Below are positions 29,549 to 37,030 of a DNA stretch of 64,000 nt, in pieces. Below the pieces are notes generated by a model. It was not told the DNA's origin. It worked only from the letters and a program-made list of their open reading frames with translations, and did no database searches. Position 1 is the stretch's first letter. Each line of letters starts with the position of its first letter. The stretch covers positions 5,311,778 through 5,375,777 of the forward strand of contig NZ_BDFO01000001.1 of the NCBI RefSeq assembly GCF_001748245.1, written 5' to 3'. This stretch comes from Oligoflexus tunisiensis. Lineage in GTDB: Bacteria; Bdellovibrionota_B; Oligoflexia; Oligoflexales; Oligoflexaceae. A program made the position numbers and the translations under genes.

Positions 29549-29579
29549 GGCTGATCATAATAATGAACCATGATCAGCC
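29549..29579. terminator. Perfect inverted repeat after the 28.8 kb gene
   Basis: Ten-base arms GGCTGATCAT (29549-29558) and ATGATCAGCC (29570-29579) with an 11-base A-rich loop. Located 12 bases after the stop; no immediate T tract. Probable terminator or mRNA-stabilising hairpin. Confidence 0.6.
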
Positions 29580-29741
29580 AGCCTCCTCCCTGTTCTTCAA
29601 TTCCCGCTTTTTGTGAACACATCTTGAGCAGCCGCCCCGCCCGACGCTTGTCGATCCCCACTCCGCAGCCTACTGTGGGCCTTGTGAAGGTCATGACGTC
29701 ACGAACCCCACGGAAACAAACCCTTAAATGGAGTGCATCTC

Positions 29742-31733
29742 ATGCGTTGCAAGCAGTTCCGCAGACCTCTTTCTCTTTTATTGCTGGCTTCATTCACAGC
29801 CACCAGCTCACAGGTTTATGCCTTGCCGAGCTACACGGGAGCCCAGAATTCATCCTTGAAACTGTCTCAGGCCCAGGCCATCCAAAGGAATCCAAACCTG
29901 GCAGGCACCGCCCTTTTCCAGGATCATCTGGATTCCAAAATTCTTTATGTTTCCCCTTCGTCGAAAAAAACCCAGGCCGGTGTCTATTCACCTGTGAACG
30001 GCGCGGTCAACTGTCCGGTCCTTGAAAACCAGTTTGCCCTGACCTACAAGCTGCCACCGCAGGCGGAGTTTGAAACCAGAGCCGCGCAGGGCGCGTATTC
30101 CCCATACTTTGACCTGCAGTATGGCAACTACTATCGCTTCGCCAACCTCATCACGTCTCTGGCCACCAAGATGGCCAGCGCGGAACTTTTGAAGGAGAAA
30201 CCGGAATACGCCGCCTTCAAAATTGCCGAGGAAAAACTGCAGCTGAAGGACAATGAGATCGATGAGGTGAAGTCGCAGCTCGCCGCTCTCGACACAGCGA
30301 TCAACACAGCTGCCACTCTTCTGAGCGTGGCGCTGCCCGACCAGATCGTGGCCGCTCGTGAAGCCCTGCAGCAGGCCGTCGCCAATCGTCAGACCCAGGC
30401 CCCTGCGTTGAACACCCGGAAGGCTCAATTGGAAGCGGAACGCATTCCTCTGCAAAACGCCTACTTTACGGCCAAGCAGGCCTGGCTGCCGTATGACGCC
30501 GACCTCACGCGCCTGGCGGAAGCTATCGAACAAACCCAGCAGGCCATGGCTGTGGTGGATAAAGTTGCTACGGAAGTTTTCGGCCGCAATGAGAAAACTC
30601 TGCAGGTCTTTGAAACCAAGGTGGTCGGTCTCGCCTCCTCGAGCTATTCGATCTGGGGCACGGAAGCAGCCGACATGCAGGCCGCTCTCGCCCAGGTACC
30701 CGCCTTTTCAGGTCGCAACTTCGGTGTTCGTCAGTTGCCTATCTTCAACGTAACGCTGGCCTCGACGGTCGATTCTGTTTCCCATACGGCGGGTTCCACC
30801 GACACCTCCTCCTCGCCCATGGTGGACCAGATCACTCAACCAAAGAACACCTTCTTCAAAATCACGGGTGCGAAATTTTCTGATGTCCTGCCCGGAGTCG
30901 CGACTCCATCCAGCCAGTGGGTTTTCAAAACCAAGGCCGGAGTTCCTCTGCGCCCCATCGAAACCAAACCCAGCGCGTCAGCTGGCACGTTTAGAGCGGA
31001 TATCAACCAGGGCGTCTACTGCATGGGCACGTCGAAGCGAGGACAGCCCAGTACCGTGGCATCCATCATGCCTTTGGGCAATGCCCGCAAGGCCTGGTCC
31101 TTCCAAACCTATCGCTACCAGCCGCGTCCGCAACGGGTCATGGCTCAGTCGGTGGCCCTCAATTACGACTACCACGTGAAAGCGGATCCGATGCGCGTGA
31201 GCTGTACCCTGGATGTGCAAAAATCCATGGACTATGTGCGCAACTCGGGTGAGTGGAACTTCCTCTGGTGGGGTGAAAAATGGGACGATACCCGCCGCAC
31301 CAGCTCCGGCTTCAATGGCATCAGTTGCAAAACGGATGAAAATCCCAGCGATGCTTCACCCAACTCCGGTGATGCCCAGGCTCGACTCGATGCTCTGCGC
31401 AACAAGGCCATCAACGAGATCACCACGGAATTCCTGATGACCTATGCGAAATCATGGCGAACCGAAATCGTGGAAGCGCCGCAGAATATTCCCGATCAAA
31501 CGAAGTTCTTCTCGAGCCTCGGCACCGGACTGGAAGCCATCTGCGGTCCCAACGTCTACTGCAAGGTCACCAGTGTGGTCATGAAATCGCTGGATGAAAT
31601 CGCCGGCAGCCGCAGCGGCAGCACAAGCCATCACGAGGATTTCAGCGCGATCATCACCCGGAACTATAACGAGCAGTCGTTCCGGACGTTGAAAGGCAAC
31701 GCCGTGATTGATCTGACAGTTGATGCCCCCTGA
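29742..31733 (+). CDS. Exported protein of unknown function with central coiled coil
   Basis: 663 residues, start ATG at 29742 with GGAG upstream. Signal peptide CKQFRRPLSLLLLASFTATS and cleavage near VYALP. Residues about 150-290 form a strong coiled coil rich in Ala/Glu/Leu/Lys. The C-terminal half has several spaced cysteines (YCMG, VSCTLD, ISCKTD, AICGPNVYCKV), suggesting disulfides. No catalytic motif and no membrane anchor. It is followed after 32 bases by a small anchored protein, so they may form a unit. Family not recognised. Confidence 0.72.
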   Translation: MRCKQFRRPLSLLLLASFTATSSQVYALPSYTGAQNSSLKLSQAQAIQRNPNLAGTALFQDHLDSKILYVSPSSKKTQAGVYSPVNGAVNCPVLENQFALTYKLPPQAEFETRAAQGAYSPYFDLQYGNYYRFANLITSLATKMASAELLKEKPEYAAFKIAEEKLQLKDNEIDEVKSQLAALDTAINTAATLLSVALPDQIVAAREALQQAVANRQTQAPALNTRKAQLEAERIPLQNAYFTAKQAWLPYDADLTRLAEAIEQTQQAMAVVDKVATEVFGRNEKTLQVFETKVVGLASSSYSIWGTEAADMQAALAQVPAFSGRNFGVRQLPIFNVTLASTVDSVSHTAGSTDTSSSPMVDQITQPKNTFFKITGAKFSDVLPGVATPSSQWVFKTKAGVPLRPIETKPSASAGTFRADINQGVYCMGTSKRGQPSTVASIMPLGNARKAWSFQTYRYQPRPQRVMAQSVALNYDYHVKADPMRVSCTLDVQKSMDYVRNSGEWNFLWWGEKWDDTRRTSSGFNGISCKTDENPSDASPNSGDAQARLDALRNKAINEITTEFLMTYAKSWRTEIVEAPQNIPDQTKFFSSLGTGLEAICGPNVYCKVTSVVMKSLDEIAGSRSGSTSHHEDFSAIITRNYNEQSFRTLKGNAVIDLTVDAP

Positions 31734-31765
31734 AGGCCATAACCTAGTATCGAAGGAGGTATCCC

Positions 31766-32278
31766 ATGAAACGCAAAGTCATAGCAGGTGTTCTCGTGCT
31801 GGTTGGTGTCACATACCTTGGGTTTCAGAAATTGAGTGGAAAGGATCCGGTGCCATCCGAGGCGGCTTCCCAGCCGTCCGCTTCTGAGCCAAAACCCGAG
31901 GAGATCTCCGCGAAGGATCTCGATCGGACCATCGAGGTTCTGAAGAAAGTGGAAGCCCCGAGTCTGGAAAAAGTCGCTGAGGAACTGCAAGCCAGTGGTG
32001 ATGAGGAAGCGCTGGAAACGTTTCATGCTTATCGGGAGCAGCAGAAGACTTACGATGCCGTTTATGCCAAATACGAGGCGGCGCATGCCGCTTACCGTCA
32101 GGCAGTCCATGCGGCCCCGGATGCCAACAGTCCGGAAGTCGAAGCGGCTCTGGCAGCGGTGGATGCGGAGGCTGAGGCTTTGCAGGCGGAAACCGACGCT
32201 TTAAATGCAAAGTCGGCCGAGTTTCTGGAAGAGTATCGGCGTTACACCTTCGATAAGTTTGGTCTGGCTCTGAACTGA
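31766..32278 (+). CDS. Membrane-anchored coiled-coil protein
   Basis: 170 residues. An N-terminal hydrophobic helix (VIAGVLVLVGVTYLGF) without a convincing cleavage site acts as an anchor. A Ser/Pro/Glu linker follows and the remainder is Ala/Glu-rich helix (AALAAVDAEAEALQAETDAL), a strong coiled-coil candidate in the periplasm. AAGGAGGT lies upstream of the ATG. Unknown function; same strand and close spacing to its neighbours. Confidence 0.7.
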   Translation: MKRKVIAGVLVLVGVTYLGFQKLSGKDPVPSEAASQPSASEPKPEEISAKDLDRTIEVLKKVEAPSLEKVAEELQASGDEEALETFHAYREQQKTYDAVYAKYEAAHAAYRQAVHAAPDANSPEVEAALAAVDAEAEALQAETDALNAKSAEFLEEYRRYTFDKFGLALN

Positions 32279-32288
32279 TAAAACACAG

Positions 32289-32325
32289 CAGGCCTGCCCG
32301 CATGATTCCCATGCGAGCGGGCCTG
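32289..32325. repeat. Inverted repeat between secreted-protein genes
   Basis: Outer arms CAGGCC (32289-32294) and GGCCTG (32320-32325) with a second nested pairing CCGCATG/CATGCG inside. It lies 10 bases after a stop. No T tract; could be a terminator or RNA hairpin. Confidence 0.45.
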
Positions 32326-32350
32326 TCGACCTGGAGCGAAAGAGTTCACC

Positions 32351-33454
32351 ATGAAAAAATCCTTGTCCGTTCTGACGATAAGTCTGAGCCTTGCGGCCTG
32401 CGGGGATGTTCAAGCCGAGGAAGGGGCCGCCTACGAATTGCCCAACGAGGACAGCGTTTGCCAGCTGGCCTGGGAGCAGAATGAAGCCCTGCTGGAACCC
32501 GCTGACCGTATGGGCAATCCCTTTCTGATGCAGGCTTCGTCCAACGATTGGCGCTACGAAGTGGAGCATGAAGGACGTCGAATCCATATCATGCCGGCGC
32601 GCAAACTGGCTTTTCAAGTGGAGCTGGACGCTTCCCAAACCGCCTCCGGCCAGGCGCGGATCGTGGACTGTGAAGTGCCTGTGGCGTGGAAGGCTCTTGA
32701 TGTGACTCTGAGTGTCGCCTTTGATCCTCAGTTTCAGGGCAACCGGCAAATCATGATGATCAATGGCAAACCCTTTGGCCATGAAACCAAAGGCGGGCTT
32801 TACCTGCGCCATCATCTGGTTCCCACGGATCCGCATGATATCAACCTCGCCTGGCATGTGCAGGCACCTGCCTTGAACAGGGATGCCGCCATACAATGGA
32901 TTCGCACGGAGCTGCACATTCCGGCCGAACAAACCGTGGTGCTGACCCAGGCCCTTGAACATTTGCAAGGCCGTGGTCCCATGGGGATTGAAGCGATCGC
33001 CATGACGGTCGGCACGGATGCGATCCAGCATTGGGCGCATCTGCCGGCTCAGGCCGCGAGTCTTTGGCCGCGACTGCGTTTCCTTCCGATCGGCCCGGCC
33101 ACCGCGGAAAGTACGGTGGAGAATGCCTGGAAGAAGGCGGCGATTTTGGATCTGGCGGCTTTGAAACTTTTCGATGTCGCGCAAAAGTCTCTCGCCCCTT
33201 GTACGGCCGTGGGTTCCGGTCCCCATCCCGCCTGTCGTCAAATCGTGGATGAGACGCTGGTCCGGATTTTCCAGGATGCGCAAAGCCGCGGCACCGATCT
33301 TTGTGTGCATCTGGCCTGGCAGGGCGGTTCCTTCAGCCCCTACTTTGTCTCCACCTTCTGTGTGGATCCCGCAGGAAACGTGAGTTTTCAAGGTACCCAG
33401 CCGGATGCCACAGGCAGCCTGATCGCAGCGGCCCGGGCCGTGCAGGAAGGGTGA
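32351..33454 (+). CDS. Lipoprotein of unknown function
   Basis: 367 residues with a lipobox LAAC (Cys17) after LSVLTISLS. The mature part has no recognised domain; it contains conserved cysteines (DCEVP, PCTAVG, ACRQIVD, LCVHLAW, FCVDP) and a pattern of alternating helices and strands. The FCVDPAGNVSF ending resembles the closing strand of TonB-like C-terminal domains, which is only a suggestion. Four bases separate it from the next gene, indicating coupling. Confidence 0.7.
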   Translation: MKKSLSVLTISLSLAACGDVQAEEGAAYELPNEDSVCQLAWEQNEALLEPADRMGNPFLMQASSNDWRYEVEHEGRRIHIMPARKLAFQVELDASQTASGQARIVDCEVPVAWKALDVTLSVAFDPQFQGNRQIMMINGKPFGHETKGGLYLRHHLVPTDPHDINLAWHVQAPALNRDAAIQWIRTELHIPAEQTVVLTQALEHLQGRGPMGIEAIAMTVGTDAIQHWAHLPAQAASLWPRLRFLPIGPATAESTVENAWKKAAILDLAALKLFDVAQKSLAPCTAVGSGPHPACRQIVDETLVRIFQDAQSRGTDLCVHLAWQGGSFSPYFVSTFCVDPAGNVSFQGTQPDATGSLIAAARAVQEG

Positions 33455-33458
33455 CATC

Positions 33459-34289
33459 ATGAAGGCCCTGCTGATGTTGCCTCTTCTTATGGTCGAAGTT
33501 CCCGCTCGTCCCGTTGTCCGCGCCGTCCAACGGGTAACCGTGAGCACACAGGCCACGCAGGTTCATCACCTGCTCCGCTCCCTGCAGAAAGGAACGGAAT
33601 CCCCCAAGGATCTTTCGCGGCGTCTGCAGCAAAGTACGCGACTCGCGAAAAAAGTGCTGGCGGATCAAACGTTCATCAGCGTGATCAAACCTGGGCCGGT
33701 GAAATCGGATGATGGCAAGGTCTTCACCCTCGAAGGCACGAGTTTCATCATTCCAACTGTTCCTGAACAAAGATCCTGTTCAGCGATTCAGGAAGACTGG
33801 CAAAGGCTCGATAAGGTCTATGACATGGTGAATGATCTGGCTCTGGAGTTGGAAGAGGTTTACAGCCACCCTGAATTCTGTGCGCCCTGTGCCGACACGG
33901 TGCTGACCACACTTCAGGAGACCACGGAGGAATTGGAAAGCATCAGCACGCGTTTAAACCAGGACGGATCGCGTCGTGTTCAGATTATCTGGGGGCCGAA
34001 GGCTTTCCTTGTGGATCGTGAGCAGCCTCGCCAGGATATGCGTTGGGAGAGCCTCATCTATTACAATATAGATGGGAATTCCCGCGCGGCCGGCCCTCAG
34101 GAAGCCCTGCCGGTCCCGGATGGTCTCATGATCAGGCCGCCTCTTCTGCAGAATGGTATTCAGTTTCAATTCGAAACCACAGCCGAACGTGCCTGCAGTC
34201 CTGGTCTTGAAATTCGTTTCGACGGCCTGATTCAAACCCCTGCCGTCCGCATGCAGCTCATCCTGCTTTCCTACCCTGGAAAGTCATAG
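33459..34289 (+). CDS. Exported protein of unknown function
   Basis: 276 residues with a short N-terminal hydrophobic stretch (ALLMLPLLMVEVP) that may be a weak signal peptide. The middle part is helical with a CAPC motif in a PEFCAPCADTV context; the C-terminal 100 residues look beta-rich. It starts four bases after the upstream lipoprotein gene. No family recognised. Confidence 0.65.
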   Translation: MKALLMLPLLMVEVPARPVVRAVQRVTVSTQATQVHHLLRSLQKGTESPKDLSRRLQQSTRLAKKVLADQTFISVIKPGPVKSDDGKVFTLEGTSFIIPTVPEQRSCSAIQEDWQRLDKVYDMVNDLALELEEVYSHPEFCAPCADTVLTTLQETTEELESISTRLNQDGSRRVQIIWGPKAFLVDREQPRQDMRWESLIYYNIDGNSRAAGPQEALPVPDGLMIRPPLLQNGIQFQFETTAERACSPGLEIRFDGLIQTPAVRMQLILLSYPGKS

Positions 34290-34331
34290 TGTGAATTGCG
34301 GATGGGAAGAACACCGTAGCGATGTTATAGC

Positions 34332-34366
34332 TTCCTCGTGAAGGAACAGGACCATAACACGAGGAA
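34332..34366 (+). promoter_or_regulatory. Inverted repeat covering the ribosome binding site of the next gene
   Basis: Perfect nine-base arms TTCCTCGTG (34332-34340) and CACGAGGAA (34358-34366). The right arm contains the Shine-Dalgarno GAGGAA that serves the ATG at 34373. In RNA the stem would hide the ribosome binding site; in DNA it could be an operator. Confidence 0.55.
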
Positions 34367-34372
34367 TTACCT

Positions 34373-35431
34373 ATGCAGATTGCCGAAGAATCCCTCCGGG
34401 ACGCCCTAGGTTGTGAACTGTCTGACATGATGTATCGACAAAGAGCCCTGGCCCTTTGCAACGAACGTGCGGGTTTCTGGGATGAACACTTCCGCAGCAT
34501 GGCCGATGACGACCAAAGGAATGTGGAACACCTGGAAACGGTGATGACCGCCTTTGGGGTGCGCGCAGCACCGCGGCGGTCCACGGAACAGATCGCTGAT
34601 CTTCTGATTGATATCGTGGTGGGGGAAACATCCCAGCCCGTGGAAAAATTGCACGCCTACATGCTGCTGAAAAAACATCAGCAGACCGCGGTCCAGCTCG
34701 CCCTCAAAGTTTCCCAGAAATCCCTGCCGGACATTCGTTTGACGCTGGCCCCACTGGAAGGCATGCAGTCGGATCTCAATACCCATATGAATCTACTGAT
34801 TCACTTCATGGATCACGCCGGCGTCTCGTGGCTGACCGGGAAGGAGATGCAGGAGGGCCTGTTATCGCGTGCGCGTGACGCCGTAGCCGGACTTGCCGGT
34901 CGTGTGATTCATCGGAAAGGAAACAACATGGACGAGAGGGAAATTTTTTCAGTTCTGCAAATGGACCACCGCAAAGTGGAACTTCTGTTCAAGGAAATTG
35001 AAGACGCGAAAACCCATGAACGCGCTCTCGGCATCTTCCGGCAGCTGAAGGCGGATCTCAACGCCCATTCCATCGCCGAAGAGGAAACGGTTTACATACG
35101 CTTCCAGGCTGTGGATTCCATGCGGGAATACCTGGGCGAAGCCCGGCAGGATCATGCTGATATCCGGGTGCTGCTCGATGAAGTCTCCGATGTGCTGGAC
35201 GAGCATGAACCCTTCCTCGACAAAATCGATGAGCTGCATCAGCTCGTCTCCCAGCATGTGGAGGAGGAGGAAAATCAGCTCTTCAAACTCATCCGCAGAA
35301 ACAGCAGCGAGGAGCTGCGTCGGGATCTGGCCCAGCATTTTCTTAAGGCCAGGCAGCGTATTCAGGAAAATATCGGGGGGCTGGAAACGGTCCCTCCGCA
35401 GACCGGCCGGGAGTCGACCGCTTCCGTATAA
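34373..35431 (+). CDS. Ferritin-like domain fused to a hemerythrin (HHE) domain
   Basis: 352 residues. The first 165 form a predicted four-helix bundle with spaced acidic and His residues (RNVEHLETVM, HAYMLLKKHQ, HMNLLIHFMDHAG) like DUF892/ferritin-like proteins; iron binding there is inferred. From about residue 185 a hemerythrin HHE domain is clear: DHRKVELLF, NAHSIAEEE, DHADIRVLL and HVEEEENQLF provide the His and Glu ligands of a di-iron site. A role in oxygen, nitric-oxide or iron stress is plausible. It is convergent with the radical SAM gene six bases beyond. Confidence 0.78.
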   Translation: MQIAEESLRDALGCELSDMMYRQRALALCNERAGFWDEHFRSMADDDQRNVEHLETVMTAFGVRAAPRRSTEQIADLLIDIVVGETSQPVEKLHAYMLLKKHQQTAVQLALKVSQKSLPDIRLTLAPLEGMQSDLNTHMNLLIHFMDHAGVSWLTGKEMQEGLLSRARDAVAGLAGRVIHRKGNNMDEREIFSVLQMDHRKVELLFKEIEDAKTHERALGIFRQLKADLNAHSIAEEETVYIRFQAVDSMREYLGEARQDHADIRVLLDEVSDVLDEHEPFLDKIDELHQLVSQHVEEEENQLFKLIRRNSSEELRRDLAQHFLKARQRIQENIGGLETVPPQTGRESTASV

Positions 35432-35436
35432 CCCCT

Positions 35437-36591
35437 TCAAGCCATCAGCTCGGCATACTCTGCCGGCAAATCATGAGCCAGCATGGTTTCCATGCGGCTC
35501 AGCACGATGTCCGTGATCACCTTTTTGGTCATCCGACAGTGCAGCGTTTCTGCGGAGTTGAACGAACCATTCTCAAAGAGTTTGTTGGACGGTGCTCCGC
35601 CCCCGCAGAAATGAAAGTATTCACAGCTTGCCTGGCAGGCCTTCACACCAGCTTCAATCTCGCGCGTCATCTCCTGAAATTTCGTGGACTGCTTCAGCTC
35701 TTCAATCCCCGAGTGCAGGAAGTTGCCGAGGATGAAGTCCCCATGCGTGGGATGCTTCATGCCTAGTAGCTCTGGACTGAAGCTGCTGAAATTGCCGTCG
35801 ACATCGACATTGATGATGGCCAGCGGATTGTTTTCCATCGCAAGACCCCGTGGCACTTTGCGCACGGTGCCCATGATCGCGGCATGGGCATGACGGAATT
35901 CGCGCACAAGGTTGGGTTGCCCCACTTCAAAGCTCAGCTCATGCATACGCTCCATAAAGCGGCCGAATTCCTCCACAGTCACTGACTGCAGACTGGACGA
36001 TTCATGGACGCCTTCGATTTCCTCGACGTTGAAGGCGATGCATTCCGGACCCAATTGATAAAGATAGCGAAAGATCGCATCAGGCTGCTGAACCGCATCC
36101 TTGGTGACGACCGAGATGGTGTAAAAGGGCAGCCCGGCATCCCTCAGATGCGCCACACCCTGCTCAATCTGAGCCAGCGAACCCTTGCCGCGACGATCCA
36201 CTCGAAACTTGTCATTGATAAAGGCGGGCCCATCGACGCTGACCCCGACGCTGATCGGCAGCTCCTTGAAGAGTGTGCACCATTCGCGATTGATCAACGT
36301 GCCATTGGTCTGCAGGCAGTGTTTGAATTTCACCTCCGCCGGCACATGCTTGCGAATGGCGGCGTCCGCTTCCCGATAGAATTTCATGCCGGCCGCGAGC
36401 GGTTCGCCCGCATGCCAGACGATCGAAAACTCCTTATGAATGAGGCCGGATGCGACAATACGGGCGACGCTCTGCTCGATGACTTCGAGGCTCATACGGC
36501 GGCGAATCGTTTTGTCCGGCAGATAGCAATAGGTGCAATTTAAATTGCAGAACGGTGTCGCTTGAAGAATAAGCAGTCGCAACGGTCCCAT
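35437..36591 (-). CDS. GrrM-like radical SAM/SPASM peptide maturase
   Basis: 384 residues. Radical SAM cluster CNLNCTYC (Cys15, Cys19, Cys22) sits in LQATPFCNLNCTYCYLPD, nearly the signature of the GRRM group. The SAM-binding glycine region is WHAGEPL. The C-terminal SPASM-like domain has Cys319, Cys323, Cys329 and Cys352 in CQASCEYFHFCGGG and SAETLHCRMTKK, also typical of that group. Known relatives link an aromatic ring to the side chain two residues later, making three-residue cyclophanes. The start has GGAGG at good distance. It lies 61 bases downstream of a precursor gene with 17 Trp-X-Asp/Asn triplets, its obvious substrate. Enzyme class is firm; the exact bond formed is inferred. Confidence 0.9.
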   Translation of the reverse strand: MGPLRLLILQATPFCNLNCTYCYLPDKTIRRRMSLEVIEQSVARIVASGLIHKEFSIVWHAGEPLAAGMKFYREADAAIRKHVPAEVKFKHCLQTNGTLINREWCTLFKELPISVGVSVDGPAFINDKFRVDRRGKGSLAQIEQGVAHLRDAGLPFYTISVVTKDAVQQPDAIFRYLYQLGPECIAFNVEEIEGVHESSSLQSVTVEEFGRFMERMHELSFEVGQPNLVREFRHAHAAIMGTVRKVPRGLAMENNPLAIINVDVDGNFSSFSPELLGMKHPTHGDFILGNFLHSGIEELKQSTKFQEMTREIEAGVKACQASCEYFHFCGGGAPSNKLFENGSFNSAETLHCRMTKKVITDIVLSRMETMLAHDLPAEYAELMA

Positions 36592-36615
36592 CCAGCACCT
36601 CCGTGGGCTGCGGCC

Positions 36616-36633
36616 CCTTCCCCTCCGGGAAGG
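36616..36633 (-). terminator. Hairpin between precursor and maturase genes
   Basis: Seven-base perfect arms CCTTCCC and GGGAAGG with a four-base loop, in the 61-base gap. No T tract follows, so it is more likely an attenuator or mRNA-end stabiliser that favours precursor over enzyme expression than a full terminator. Confidence 0.5.
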
Positions 36634-36652
36634 AACCGCTTGATCAACGTTG

Positions 36653-37030
36653 TCACATTGGATAGAAGTTCATCCAATCTCTCCAGTTGTTCCAATTTTT
36701 CCAGTCTTTCCAGTCGTTCCAATCCTTCCAATCGTTCCAATCCTTCCAATCAGACCAGTTGTTCCAATCGTTCCAGTCCGACCAGTCTTTCCAGTCCTTC
36801 CAATCACTCCAATCCCCCCAGGGGCGGGTTGTTTCGGAGCGTTCGGTGTCGGGACCCAAAGCCTTGACCAGCTTGTTGACATCGCCGTCGCCGGCAAGGC
36901 CCGCCGTGGACTTGATGAAACCCAGCACAACGGCGACAACCGCTGCCCGCTTCATCACATTGTTCGATCCTTCGCTGCGTTTCAGATCCTTCAGAAGTTC
37001 CTTGACCTTGTCCAAGTGTTCAGAATTCAT
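36653..37030 (-). CDS. Triceptide-type RiPP precursor with 17 Trp-X-Asp/Asn repeats
   Basis: 125 residues. Residues 1-70 are a leader: charged helix (LDKVKELLKDLKRSE), a hydrophobic stretch with signal-peptide character (AAVVAVVLGFIKSTAGLA) and a charged linker ending TTRP. Residues 71-121 are 17 perfect tandem triplets W-X-D or W-X-N (X mostly Lys, Ser, Asn), then a tail FYPM. The third residue is Asp 13 times and Asn 4 times. Such aromatic-X-X triplets are the substrates of cyclophane-forming radical SAM enzymes, one of which is encoded next. Start has AAGGAGAG; its ATG overlaps the upstream stop (ATGA). Precursor role is inference from sequence and context, but strong. Confidence 0.88.
   Translation of the reverse strand: MNSEHLDKVKELLKDLKRSEGSNNVMKRAAVVAVVLGFIKSTAGLAGDGDVNKLVKALGPDTERSETTRPWGDWSDWKDWKDWSDWNDWNNWSDWKDWNDWKDWNDWKDWKNWNNWRDWMNFYPM
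36668..36820 (-). repeat. Nine-base tandem repeat encoding the Trp-X-Asp/Asn core
   Basis: Seventeen units of nine bases, each TGG-NNN-(GAY/AAY) on the minus strand. The Trp codon is invariant, while the second and third codons vary (AAG/AAA, AAC, AGT/TCG/TCT; GAT/GAC, AAT/AAC). Synonymous variation indicates the array is maintained at protein level, though unit gain and loss by slippage is likely. Confidence 0.9.

Noticed and set aside
29570-30025. A 151-codon open frame overlapping the start of the 663-residue exported protein
   Set aside because: The overlapping frame has a proper signal peptide and start site; this one has none.
36668-36820. CRISPR array or plain microsatellite
   Set aside because: Units are nine bases without spacers, and the repeat is in frame inside a gene with codon-level constraint.
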